This document shows positions 34,128 to 44,066 of a stretch of 64,000 nucleotides of DNA, one piece after another. Position 1 is the stretch's first letter. Every line of letters starts with the position of its first letter. Source of the stretch: Leptospiraceae bacterium (lineage in GTDB: Bacteria; Spirochaetota; Leptospiria; Leptospirales; Leptospiraceae); contig JADJSX010000006.1 of the NCBI GenBank assembly GCA_016711485.1, forward strand, positions 606,001 to 670,000, given 5' to 3'. The notes beneath the pieces were generated by a model, which searched no databases, was not told the origin of the DNA, and saw nothing but the letters and a program-made list of their open reading frames with translations. Made by a program: the position numbers and the translations under genes.

Positions 34128-35969
34128 CTAGGGTTCCAAATCATCCATCTCTTTAGGTTGTGATGGAGCAGATGGATTCTCTTTTTTTGATGAATCCATC
34201 AAAGAATTTATACTTAAGTCTTCTCCGGATAAATCCTTTCCAAAGGAAGCAAGCATCTCCTCCGGGGTTAATTCTATTACGCCACCATAAAGATCTCCAC
34301 CCTCAGTAAGTCTTGTTGCAAATGCATAAGAATAACAATAAGCTTCCATGATACATTGTTTTACAGATTTTTTATGCAGGCGTTTTTTTGATTCAATCGA
34401 ATCAAAAGTGATTATTTCTTCCATATTACCTACAATTTCCAATGGTCCTTTCATATCTTCGATTAACATCTTAAAGGAATCGTAGGACTTTTCAATGTAA
34501 TCTTTTATTGTTACGCGAACATTTCTAGATTGCTGACTTCTTTTTTGTTCTAAACCAGTTGTTTTTTTGGAAGCTTCAATATAGTTAGTGCCTGGATTAG
34601 CCTTATGCATAGCTTGTTCTTTAAAAACATCTATGTATATTTTAAATTGTTCCATACAAGGACGAGTTAGTTCGTAAACGCTGAGCAGTTTTTGTTTATT
34701 ATCTACTTTAGTTCCATTTATATTGGAAGGTTTTACAGTAATTTTTTTAGTTGTCAAAACGAAAGAATATTCGTAATCAAATTCCTTAAAAAATAAATAG
34801 GTTAATAATGCTTTATCTGTATCAGGAACTTCAAGTAATTCATTTCTTTGATCGTATTTTCTTCTGAGTTGTTCAATAGAAACTTCACCCATCAACTTTC
34901 GTCCATAGGCTAATTCTTGATTGTCTAATTTTTTTTCAGAGGACTCTTCTTTAGGTTCCTCTTCTTGTTTTTGCGGTAATACTTCTTGATTAGTAGGCTC
35001 TAATGGTAAATTTTCTCCGGACTTTCTTTTGCCTGGTTTTTCATTCTCAACTATATTCAGAAGATTCTCCATATACAAAGATACCATTGGCATATTTTTA
35101 TTTTCATTTCGAATGATAATGTAATAGAGTTTTTCAAACATTTTATCAAAAACGACCGAAATTTCACTGGAAATTTTTTTCTTCTTTGTAGAATAAATAA
35201 GCGCTGGCTTATTTTCCAGTCTTTGTAGTACATCGTAAGCAGTTAGGACTGCCTTTCTATAAGTTGCTTGGTACGGATAGAGATAGTATAGTTTCTTAAA
35301 AATTGAATAAACTGGCCTAGATACTCGATTAATAGGAACTGGAATTTCGGGATTTGAAGAATAGTCAGCGAATAATTCATTTATTTCGGAAGTATCATAA
35401 ATTTTATGAGCTCTACCAATTAATTCAATATAGATAGGAGAGATTCTATCTAGTTCTTTCGTAATTTTGGGACCGATTTGTGGATTACCTAAAATATCAT
35501 TTCCAACTATTTTAAATTCTAGAAGGGCTTGTTGAAATTCAACTCTAAGCTCTGACATAAATTTAGGCAATAAGTCTTTATTTCCAAATGAGGTTACATT
35601 GTTTGCCCAACATTTAAATTTAATGATGAGTCGATTTGTAAAATTGCTCATTTCGGCATCCATTGCACCTAGTTGAGCTTTAGTAAAACTGACCTCTACA
35701 TTATCGTCGTCATCGTCACCGCCACCAATGCCTCTGTACATACCTGGAGAAACTTTTCTTTCACTGCCACTTGAAGATCTTGATTTATCATCTTTACCAC
35801 CAACGGCTTTCATTTTCTGGGTATTTCTCGGTTGCTGTTGCGGTTTATCTTCTTTTTCTCGAACTACTTTTCCACCCGCAGATTTAAATTTATTCAACAT
35901 ATCGTTGCGTTCGTTTTCGGCCATGCCGCCTACGCCGATTGCTTTTTTAGTTTTATCAAATTCAGCCAT
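34128..35969 (-). CDS. Large cytosolic protein of unknown function
   Basis: A 613-residue protein that I do not recognise. The first 95 residues are low complexity, rich in Gly, Lys, Asp, Gln and Ser, with a DDDDD run near residue 86. Two mostly helical regions follow (about 95-310 and 375-580), separated by an acidic Gln/Glu/Lys/Pro linker (about 325-355), and the C-terminal 30 residues are disordered. It has no signal peptide, membrane segment or catalytic motif. The long helical blocks joined by charged linkers suggest a scaffold. The start is preceded by GAGGATTGATT. The gene is divergent from the DNA methyltransferase. Confidence 0.7.
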   Translation of the reverse strand: MAEFDKTKKAIGVGGMAENERNDMLNKFKSAGGKVVREKEDKPQQQPRNTQKMKAVGGKDDKSRSSSGSERKVSPGMYRGIGGGDDDDDNVEVSFTKAQLGAMDAEMSNFTNRLIIKFKCWANNVTSFGNKDLLPKFMSELRVEFQQALLEFKIVGNDILGNPQIGPKITKELDRISPIYIELIGRAHKIYDTSEINELFADYSSNPEIPVPINRVSRPVYSIFKKLYYLYPYQATYRKAVLTAYDVLQRLENKPALIYSTKKKKISSEISVVFDKMFEKLYYIIIRNENKNMPMVSLYMENLLNIVENEKPGKRKSGENLPLEPTNQEVLPQKQEEEPKEESSEKKLDNQELAYGRKLMGEVSIEQLRRKYDQRNELLEVPDTDKALLTYLFFKEFDYEYSFVLTTKKITVKPSNINGTKVDNKQKLLSVYELTRPCMEQFKIYIDVFKEQAMHKANPGTNYIEASKKTTGLEQKRSQQSRNVRVTIKDYIEKSYDSFKMLIEDMKGPLEIVGNMEEIITFDSIESKKRLHKKSVKQCIMEAYCYSYAFATRLTEGGDLYGGVIELTPEEMLASFGKDLSGEDLSINSLMDSSKKENPSAPSQPKEMDDLEP

Positions 35970-36000
35970 TCTGGTTTAATCAATCCTCAATAAAATAATT

Positions 36001-36013
36001 CCGATATAATCGG
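36001..36013. promoter_or_regulatory. Short palindrome upstream of the 34128-35969 gene
   Basis: CCGATATAATCGG is a 5-bp inverted repeat with a 3-base centre, 31 bases upstream of the ATG of the large unknown gene. It could be an operator or part of its leader. Evidence is limited to the symmetry. Confidence 0.25.
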
Positions 36014-36037
36014 TAATTTAGTATACTCTTCGGCATC

Positions 36038-36158
36038 TTCAATGAGACAGAAAATGGAAAAACGAGAGTTAGCATAGTAGAATATTTATTTACTGATTAA
36101 AATCAATCTATTTTTATCTCTAAATATTTCATTTTGCGCAGTATTTTGTCTCATTGAA
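36038..36158. repeat. Long-spaced inverted repeat in the divergent region before the DNA methyltransferase
   Basis: TTCAATGAGACA (36038-36049) is matched by its exact complement at 36147-36158; with one bulged base the match extends through AAAAT to about 17 bases. A second pair, TTAGCATA (36069-36076) and TATGCTAA (36171-36178), interlocks with the first in the order A-B-A'-B'. This could be paired operators, a pseudoknot-capable leader, or the ends of a small degraded element. The 257-base gap holds no supportable gene. Confidence 0.55.
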
Positions 36159-36226
36159 ATATCTATTTTTTATGCTAAGGCAAAAATTACAATCCTTCCG
36201 ATGGAATAGAAGAGGGTTTATAATTC

Positions 36227-37384
36227 ATGTCTACAACTAGTCAAGCAAAAAAAAATCAAAGTCAAATTTCTGTTGGAGAATTTTGGACAGCAAAACAACG
36301 GCAAGCACATCCCATACACTATACAGTCAGTTATAGAGCAGCATTCAAACCTGAGTTGCCTTCGTTTTTTATTCAGGAATACCTAGGGAAAAAAAAGAAG
36401 GTTGTCTTGGATCCATTTGGTGGACGAGGTACAACTGCGATACAAGCAAATCTAGACGGTCATTATGCTATTCACAATGATATAAACCCGCTATCCTTAT
36501 TCCTCGCAAAATCTAGGCAAACAATACCAAATCTTTCGGAAATTACGACTAAATTAAACTCCTTGGAGCTAAACTCTAAAACTCAAGATTCAGAAATGGA
36601 TAATGACCTATTGAATTTCTTTCATAAAGATACATTAAAGGAAATTAAAAACCTTCGACTTTTAGCGAAGGAAGATGATTCACCTATTATGAATTATATT
36701 ATGTTGACTGCACTTTCTAGATTACATGGTCATTCAAAAGGTTTTTTCTCTGTTTATACGTTTCCCCAATTTTCCATATCTCCAGAGTCACAAAGGAGAA
36801 ATAATTTGAAACGTGGACAGAAACCAGAATATCGTGACATTAAATCGAGAATTTTATCAAAAGCAAAACGAGATTTAGCAAAAGGAATACCACCCTTTTA
36901 TCATGAATTTTCAAAGAATAATCTCTATACCAACCATAGTTCCGAAAAAATGACAGGCATTGAAACTTCTAGTGTAGATTTTGTCGTTACGTCTCCGCCT
37001 TTCCTTGATAAAGTGAATTACAGAGAAGATAATTGGATGAAATGTTGGTTTTTAGATATAGGAACTGAGTTTACAGATGAAATATCAATTTTACATTCAG
37101 TAGAAGGATGGTCTAGTTTCATAAAAGAGTCATTAAAAGAATGTTCGCGGGTAATGAAGAAAAACGCACATTTGGTTATGGAAGTAGGGGATGTAATGTC
37201 CGGCAAACACCTTGTAAACCTCGACGACGTTGTAATCAAGGCGTCAACTGGAACTGGACTATCTTGGGAAAAAACTTACATCAATACACAAAAGTTTACA
37301 AAACTTTCTAACTGTTGGAATGTTTCTAATAACGAAAAAGGAACAAATTCCAACCGTTGTGTAGTTTTTAGAAATCTAAAATAA
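36227..37384 (+). CDS. Solitary DNA methyltransferase (SAM motif I before TSPPF; N4-cytosine or N6-adenine type)
   Basis: A 385-residue enzyme. The SAM-binding motif DPFGGRGTT is at residues 62-70 and the catalytic TSPPF at 255-259, with a roughly 170-residue region between them that could hold target recognition. The TSPP(F/Y) form is commonest in N4-cytosine methyltransferases. No restriction endonuclease gene is adjacent, so it acts as an orphan and may have a regulatory role. Pathogenic Leptospira is known to carry an orphan 4mC methyltransferase (LomA, CTAG); whether this is the counterpart is not decided here. A CTAG lies in codons 4-5. The AGAGGG site supports the start. Confidence 0.82.
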   Translation: MSTTSQAKKNQSQISVGEFWTAKQRQAHPIHYTVSYRAAFKPELPSFFIQEYLGKKKKVVLDPFGGRGTTAIQANLDGHYAIHNDINPLSLFLAKSRQTIPNLSEITTKLNSLELNSKTQDSEMDNDLLNFFHKDTLKEIKNLRLLAKEDDSPIMNYIMLTALSRLHGHSKGFFSVYTFPQFSISPESQRRNNLKRGQKPEYRDIKSRILSKAKRDLAKGIPPFYHEFSKNNLYTNHSSEKMTGIETSSVDFVVTSPPFLDKVNYREDNWMKCWFLDIGTEFTDEISILHSVEGWSSFIKESLKECSRVMKKNAHLVMEVGDVMSGKHLVNLDDVVIKASTGTGLSWEKTYINTQKFTKLSNCWNVSNNEKGTNSNRCVVFRNLK

Positions 37385-37394
37385 TAGTAATTTA

Positions 37395-38852
37395 TTATTT
37401 TGGTGGCAAAGGTCCTAACTTTTCAAGTAGTAATTTATTTACGGACCCTGGGTCAGCTTTGCCTTTGCTTTCTTTCATGACTGCTCCGACCAAAGACCCA
37501 AGCGCACGATCTTTTCCTTTGCGATAATCTTCGATTGCTTGTGGATTTTTTTCTAGTATCAAATCCACAAGTCGTTCGATTTCTTTATCATCTTTCACTA
37601 CCATTAAACCTTCCGATTGTACTATTTCTTCGGGAGACTTATTTGATGTTAACATTTTTTCGAAAACGTCTTTTGCAATTTTACCGGAAATTTTTCCATC
37701 TACAATCATTTTTACTAATCCACCGATTCGCTTTGGATCTACAGAAAATTCTTGTATAGAAATATTCTCTTTATTTACAATTCCTAAAATCTCATCTTTG
37801 ACCCAATTGGAAGTTCGTTTTGGATCGCCTGAATATGTTAATGCTTCTTCATAATAATTTGCAACTTCTCGTTCTGCGGTTAAAACTTCTGCGTCGTAAG
37901 CTGGAAGACCAAAACTTTCCTCAAATCTTTTTCTCTTTGCGGCTGGGAGCTCTGGAAGTTTACTTTTGAGTATATCTATATCTGCCTGTTTTAGGACGAT
38001 AGTCGGCAAATCAGGATCAGGAAAATATCTATAATCATGAGCCATTTCCTTACTTCTCATGGATACAGTTTTTAATAAAACAGCATCCCATAGTTTAGTT
38101 TGTTGGTTAAACGTTAGACCTCTAGCATATTGGTCTTTTTGCCATTCTACCTCGTAATCTATTGCTTGTTTTACAGCTTTAAATGAATTTAAGTTTTTAA
38201 TTTCAATTCGAGTGCGAAATTCTTTTTCGCCTTTTGGTCGTATGGACACATTTGCATCACAGCGAAGTGATCCTTCTTCCATATTACAATCCGACACTTG
38301 AATGTAACGAAGTATAGACTTGAGTGTGGTTAAATAATGATAAGCCTCTTCGCTAGACCTAATTTCCGGTTCAGATACGATTTCTATCAAAGGAGTTCCT
38401 GCACGGTTTAAGTCTACATAGGAAGCATTTACAGATGGATCTGCAGAATGCATTAATTTTCCGGCGTCTTCTTCAATATGAATACGTGTGAGGTTAATGA
38501 TTGTTGGCTCGGATTTACCTTTCATCGTGAATGATATTTGCCCGCCTAAACAAATAGGTTTATCGTACTGCGAAATTTGGTAACCTTTTGGAAGGTCTGG
38601 ATAAAAGTAATTTTTTCTATCAAATTTTGTAAATAGAGAAATATTACAACCCAATGCCAAACCAGCCATAATTGCTTTTTGGAGAGCTTGTTCATTTAAC
38701 ACAGGCAATGCGCCTGGGAGCCCGTAACATACTGTTGAAACCTGTGTGTTGGGAGAACTTCCGAACACGGTTGGACTTGGAGCAAAAACCTTTGTATTTG
38801 TATTTAACTGCGCGTGAACTTCTAAACCAATAATTACTTCATAATCAATCAT
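37395..38852 (-). CDS. gatB: Asp-tRNA(Asn)/Glu-tRNA(Gln) amidotransferase subunit B
   Basis: A 485-residue subunit that phosphorylates the misacylated tRNA and, with GatA and GatC, amidates it. The N-terminal EVIIGLEVHAQLNTNTKVF, LPGALPVLNE, FDRKNYFYPDLPKGYQISQYD and MEEGSLRCDANVS blocks are all present. The C-terminal helical and YqeY/tail domain (about 335-485) binds tRNA. This implies an indirect route to Gln-tRNA and/or Asn-tRNA. GatA and GatC are not in the window. Confidence 0.96.
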   Translation of the reverse strand: MIDYEVIIGLEVHAQLNTNTKVFAPSPTVFGSSPNTQVSTVCYGLPGALPVLNEQALQKAIMAGLALGCNISLFTKFDRKNYFYPDLPKGYQISQYDKPICLGGQISFTMKGKSEPTIINLTRIHIEEDAGKLMHSADPSVNASYVDLNRAGTPLIEIVSEPEIRSSEEAYHYLTTLKSILRYIQVSDCNMEEGSLRCDANVSIRPKGEKEFRTRIEIKNLNSFKAVKQAIDYEVEWQKDQYARGLTFNQQTKLWDAVLLKTVSMRSKEMAHDYRYFPDPDLPTIVLKQADIDILKSKLPELPAAKRKRFEESFGLPAYDAEVLTAEREVANYYEEALTYSGDPKRTSNWVKDEILGIVNKENISIQEFSVDPKRIGGLVKMIVDGKISGKIAKDVFEKMLTSNKSPEEIVQSEGLMVVKDDKEIERLVDLILEKNPQAIEDYRKGKDRALGSLVGAVMKESKGKADPGSVNKLLLEKLGPLPPK

Positions 38853-38944
38853 ACATTCTACAAGTATAAATCGCCATTTTTTAGCAATTCCAAAACTAAC
38901 TAGAGTTTCTAAGTTTATATTTAATTCAGGATAATTTTGTTATT

Positions 38945-38979
38945 TTTTTCGTTCAAAATATGTTCTTATGAACGAAAAA
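38945..38979. repeat. Inverted repeat upstream of gatB
   Basis: A perfect 11-bp pair (TTTTTCGTTCA at 38945-38955, TGAACGAAAAA at 38969-38979) with a 13-base loop lies in the 251-base gap between the M20 peptidase stop and the gatB start. The outer halves are T-rich at 5' and A-rich at 3' on both strands, so it lacks the U-tail of a terminator. An operator or a weak transcription barrier is possible. The rest of the gap shows nothing I can assign. Confidence 0.4.
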
Positions 38980-39103
38980 TGAATATTTTTTAATGTATAA
39001 TGATTTTCGACGGATTCTTCGACTCTAAAAAAGATTGGTAGAACATATATAGAAAATTTATATTTCGAAGGAAAAGCACTTCAAACATAAAAGAATACAA
39101 TTT

Positions 39104-40543
39104 TTACTTATTGTAGTTTAGAATTGTTTCATATAAAATTTGAATTCCTGTTTTAAGGTGTGAAATTTTTATACTTTCGTTTTTACCGTGAATTCCATCC
39201 AATTCTGTATCAGTCAAAAGTGCTGGAATCAAACCATAACACTTAAACCCATTCATTCTAAAATACGAGGAATCGGTCGTACCCGGTGACAGAAAAGGCG
39301 TAATGACAGATCCAGGCACAACTTCTATTGCAGTATTCGCCAAAATTTGGAAAAATTTACTATCCATGGGAGACATCGTTGGCGGCTCTGAATGTCTTAC
39401 TTTAATTTCAATCTTATATTTATCTGCAATGACTTTTATCTTTTTGAGAAAATCTTCAGGGGCAACACCGGGTAATAGTCGTATGTCTACGGTAGCTTTA
39501 GAGTTTCTTGTAATGACATTAATTCCAACTGGTTTTGAATCTATGCCAGTAATACTAATTGTATTGGAAGTCATTGCACGAAGGTGTCTGTTTGAATTGA
39601 TTACTTTTTTGAGAACCATTTGTATAAGAGGATTACGCGATCGTTTTAGTACAAACGAATTTGGAAAAGGACTCGCTTCTCCCATTTGATAGAAAAAAGC
39701 AGAAGTAATATCACTGATAATCGTTTCTTGTGATAGATTTTGTAATTCTAATAAAAATTCTAGCATATCTTTTGCAGCGTAAGAAACTGGTGGAGTACTT
39801 CCGTGTCCAGATTCTCCCTTAGCTTCTAAATCCAGCCAAAGGATTCCTTTTTCTGCATATTGAATGTTAAATATTTTACTACCCGCAACGGCTACACCAT
39901 CTGTACCGCTACCGCCTTCATTATGGACAAATTCATACCCTTTAAAAAGATCTTTATGATTGGCTAACACGTATTGTGCCCCGTGCATTGATCTACTTTC
40001 TTCATCTGCAAATGCGGCATACATTAACTTATGTTTTAATTGAATTCCACTTTTTTTTACCAAAAGCATGGCATATAATTGCATTATACCAAGACCTTTC
40101 ATATCTACGGCACCACGACCAAATATTCGATCATCAATTCGTATACCTTCAAACGGAGGATACTTCCATTCTGCCGTATCGGCCTCAACCACATCCATAT
40201 GATTCACGAAAATGACACCGCCATTTTCTTCTTTGCCAGGAATTTCTGCTATTAAATTGATTCTATCTGGTTTACCTGGATATGGAATTAGTTTTGTCTG
40301 AATTCCGTTTCGTTCTAAAATGGATTTAAGGAAATTAGCAGCCTCTATTTCATTTCCGCGAATGGTTTTAATACGAATGTATTTTTGTAATTCATTAGCT
40401 GCTTCTTCTGATATTTGTTGAAAGTCAGGAAGATTTTCATTTTTTGATTGAGGGGAAATTTTTAGACCAGATTCCACAAACAAAACTGTGCTAAGAATTA
40501 AAATTATAAGTATGCCTGCTAATATAAAACTAATTTTCTTCAT
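39104..40543 (-). CDS. Membrane-anchored M20 family metallopeptidase (PM20D1/carboxypeptidase-like)
   Basis: A 479-residue zinc hydrolase with an N-terminal hydrophobic anchor (about 5-25), so it probably acts in the periplasm. Zinc-site motifs are visible in order: VNHMDVVEAD, GRGAVDMKGLG, FADEESRSMHG (catalytic Glu plus ligand), a later EGGSGTDG, and the C-terminal HGKNESI with the last His. An insertion dimerisation domain lies at about 235-355. The PM20D1-like layout suggests hydrolysis of N-acyl amino acids or peptides. It is the last gene of the minus-strand run that begins with the TPR gene, 42 bases after the TMEM220-like gene. Confidence 0.88.
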   Translation of the reverse strand: MKKISFILAGILIILILSTVLFVESGLKISPQSKNENLPDFQQISEEAANELQKYIRIKTIRGNEIEAANFLKSILERNGIQTKLIPYPGKPDRINLIAEIPGKEENGGVIFVNHMDVVEADTAEWKYPPFEGIRIDDRIFGRGAVDMKGLGIMQLYAMLLVKKSGIQLKHKLMYAAFADEESRSMHGAQYVLANHKDLFKGYEFVHNEGGSGTDGVAVAGSKIFNIQYAEKGILWLDLEAKGESGHGSTPPVSYAAKDMLEFLLELQNLSQETIISDITSAFFYQMGEASPFPNSFVLKRSRNPLIQMVLKKVINSNRHLRAMTSNTISITGIDSKPVGINVITRNSKATVDIRLLPGVAPEDFLKKIKVIADKYKIEIKVRHSEPPTMSPMDSKFFQILANTAIEVVPGSVITPFLSPGTTDSSYFRMNGFKCYGLIPALLTDTELDGIHGKNESIKISHLKTGIQILYETILNYNK

Positions 40544-40585
40544 AATCTTATTTTATGACAAACAATGATTATAAAAGCAAGATTT

Positions 40586-40957
40586 TTAAGTTAAAAGATT
40601 TTTTTTCTTACCTTCTAAAAATTTCCAAAATAAGACTGCCGCCACAATAAGTAAACCTAAAGATTCTCTTGCTTCTTCTACCTCATTACCCTTAATCATA
40701 CCAAAACTGTACAGTGAATTTATTCCATGATTTTTAAAGGCTATTAAAATTGATGCAGCAAGTGTGAGTGACCATATAATCGAAATAATTATTCCAGAAA
40801 GTAGAAGTTTTTTATAATATTTATTTATGCCTGCTAAAAAACACAAAATAGCTGCATAGGAATAAATCAATATCCAAATGAATGGATCAGGATCATTGTA
40901 TTGGACTAACGCAAATAAAAAAAACATTCCAGCCAGAATAAAATTCAAAACTTTCAT
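40586..40957 (-). CDS. Small membrane protein, TMEM220-like
   Basis: A protein of 123 residues from the ATG at 40957, one base after the TAA of the catalase-like gene (TAATATG), a coupled start; a longer frame to 41029 lies inside that gene and is not preferred. Four hydrophobic helices are visible. The N-terminal block ALVQYNDPDPFIWILIYSYAA is the hallmark of the transmembrane 220 family, whose function is unknown. Confidence 0.8.
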   Translation of the reverse strand: MKVLNFILAGMFFLFALVQYNDPDPFIWILIYSYAAILCFLAGINKYYKKLLLSGIIISIIWSLTLAASILIAFKNHGINSLYSFGMIKGNEVEEARESLGLLIVAAVLFWKFLEGKKKNLLT

Positions 40958-40958
40958 A

Positions 40959-41954
40959 TTATTTGTTAGCGCCTCTTTCTTTCTGAGAAACATAGTAGAT
41001 GTATTTGCGAGTTCGCATAATATCACCAAGTGGCCTATGGTCAGCTAACGCATTCCATGGATCAAAAAAAATTCTTTCCGTTTCTTCGGAAATTTGTTTC
41101 CCTTCATTAGAGTCAATGTCTTGTTTAGGAATGATTAGTTTGGCGACTGTAATATAAGGGGAATTTTCCTCTAGCCAATCAATAGATGCGTCTTCAATCG
41201 GAGTAATGTTTTCATTTACAAAAAACTGAAGTTGTAAATCGAAAATTACATCTTCTTGGGCTAATATACTTTTTATATTTAATAAAAAATTCGAATTTTT
41301 TGCTGAATATTTCGTTTTATCTAAATTAGATACTAATCTAACACGACCTGCAAATTCTCCACAAGCAATTGGCGCTGCTGAGTAAAATGTCTCTGTAAGA
41401 AATCCTGAAAACGGTTTACCAAATGTCTTTGCTGTTGCGGCAATTTTTTGTATGCCGCCAATTAATCCGTATGTCCCGACTAAGTGTTTTATTAAAGCAA
41501 ATGGACTTTCGGATGCGGCTAATACCAAACTGATAAATGGAGCGGATTTTGGAAACGAAAATGCTGATTGATTTATAAGAGTAAAATCCTGATTTTGCGT
41601 ATTCCCATTCCCAAGAGCACTCGGACCTTTGACTCCTAATACCTTGAATGCAAATCCACGTATATCTGGGAGGTTGTCAGATTTTATATCTACACCACCA
41701 TTGGAAATACGAATCAAAGAGTCATACGTATTTGGTTTTGCAAATACTCCCTGTTTGGCGTAATTCGGTAGGTTATCTAAAATCTCTAACTTAGCTTTTA
41801 AACCACATAATTGTTTGCGGTGTAATGCTCTGCCATTACCAAAAATTTTTGATTTCTTTCTTTGGACTTCGAGAATTTTTTCAGAGTACTCTTGAAATCG
41901 AGAATCCTCATCAGAGGCAATTTCTTCACGCCATTCTTTACTTGGCTCTTTCAT
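40959..41954 (-). CDS. Catalase-like haem protein
   Basis: A 331-residue protein of the catalase-like superfamily, shorter than true catalases (about 480 or more). The distal His is in RALHRKQ near residue 45, and the barrel region RISNGGVDIKSDNLPDIRGFAFKVLG and QDFTLINQSAF follow. The proximal haem-ligand motif RTRKYIYYVS (R-x3-Y) is near the C-terminus after HRPLGDIM. Short members are often peroxidases or fatty-acid hydroperoxide enzymes rather than catalases. The gene lies 10 bases after a TPR gene and is coupled to the TMEM220-like gene. Confidence 0.83.
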   Translation of the reverse strand: MKEPSKEWREEIASDEDSRFQEYSEKILEVQRKKSKIFGNGRALHRKQLCGLKAKLEILDNLPNYAKQGVFAKPNTYDSLIRISNGGVDIKSDNLPDIRGFAFKVLGVKGPSALGNGNTQNQDFTLINQSAFSFPKSAPFISLVLAASESPFALIKHLVGTYGLIGGIQKIAATAKTFGKPFSGFLTETFYSAAPIACGEFAGRVRLVSNLDKTKYSAKNSNFLLNIKSILAQEDVIFDLQLQFFVNENITPIEDASIDWLEENSPYITVAKLIIPKQDIDSNEGKQISEETERIFFDPWNALADHRPLGDIMRTRKYIYYVSQKERGANK

Positions 41955-41964
41955 TTTTTAGTCC

Positions 41965-43080
<1,116 letters not shown>

Positions 43081-43267
43081 ATTGTCAGAATATTTTTTCT
43101 ATCTTTTAGGTCAAATTTCTATAAACTTTGGAAATAAAATAATTCAGTGGAATTTACCATCATCTATGGAAGATTTATTTATTAGTAATATTGAAAATTT
43201 TATGAATTTTTTAATCATTCTAAAAAATTTTCTTAACAAGTCTTACACATTTAAAAAACTGTATTAC

Positions 43268-44032
43268 ATGAGAAATAGGAAAATCATTTTTTTAATTATT
43301 TTATCTTTATTATTATTTTGTAAAGATAAACCCAAAGAACCAGAAGCACAAATTTTAGGTACTCGTTATTCGAAAATTGATCAGCATATATTTTCAGAAA
43401 TTGGTTCTTCAAAAAAAGACCAAAGAGTTAGTCTGATTTATGCACTCGAAGAAGTCACTGTTCTAGATAAAATTTCCCATGAGAAAAAAGATTATTACAA
43501 ACTTTCAACGGTAACCGGTAAAGAAGGTTACGCGCAAGCAACAAATTTCTCCGAAGCAGTCTATTTTATCTCCAAAGAAGGACTAAGTGCGTTTCGAAAA
43601 CCTACTCTCACAGCTGGTACTAAAGGAAAATTTGCAATTGGAGCTATTTGTTTTGTAAAAGAAGTTCAAGGAGAATGGGCTAACGTTGATTGTATTACAT
43701 CTAGCGTCAAAGATGGATTAGTCGAAGATTGGTATGATGTATGGATACAAACTTCCGACGATCGGTTATCTAAAGACCCTTTGTTAGGGCAAACGGCTCT
43801 ATTACTAAGGGAAGCTTATAAAATAATAAATAAAGCGAATAAACTTTCTGGCTCGGATAGAGATAAATTAATGATAGTCGCAAAGGATAAATTAATGAAA
43901 GCAAATGAAAAAGAGGATTTATTACAGCCGACTGTATTATCAGTCTTAGCAAAATATGGAATGATAGATGAGATTCCATCCACTCCAACTTCCTCTCCTA
44001 CTGAGACACAATCTCCAGGAAACCCAGAATAG
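43268..44032 (+). CDS. Lipoprotein with SH3-like segment
   Basis: A protein of 254 residues from the ATG at 43268; the frame is open further upstream to 43031 but that part overlaps the divergent TPR gene. The signal ends LLLFC with Cys18, acceptable for a spirochaetal lipoprotein. Residues about 35-115 look like one or two bacterial SH3 folds (for example VTVLDKISHEKKDYYKLSTVTGKEGYAQ). The helical C-terminus ends in a Pro/Ser/Thr tail. It is probably attached to the inner or outer membrane facing the periplasm. It is followed 34 bases later by ilvB, and a functional link is not expected. Confidence 0.72.
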   Translation: MRNRKIIFLIILSLLLFCKDKPKEPEAQILGTRYSKIDQHIFSEIGSSKKDQRVSLIYALEEVTVLDKISHEKKDYYKLSTVTGKEGYAQATNFSEAVYFISKEGLSAFRKPTLTAGTKGKFAIGAICFVKEVQGEWANVDCITSSVKDGLVEDWYDVWIQTSDDRLSKDPLLGQTALLLREAYKIINKANKLSGSDRDKLMIVAKDKLMKANEKEDLLQPTVLSVLAKYGMIDEIPSTPTSSPTETQSPGNPE

Positions 44033-44066
44033 GGTTGATTTTGAAAAAAAGTAAAAGGAAAAACAA

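Noticed and set aside
36227..37384. A restriction-modification system around the DNA methyltransferase
   Set aside because: The neighbours are the large unknown protein and gatB; neither has nuclease motifs, so only a solitary methyltransferase is claimed.
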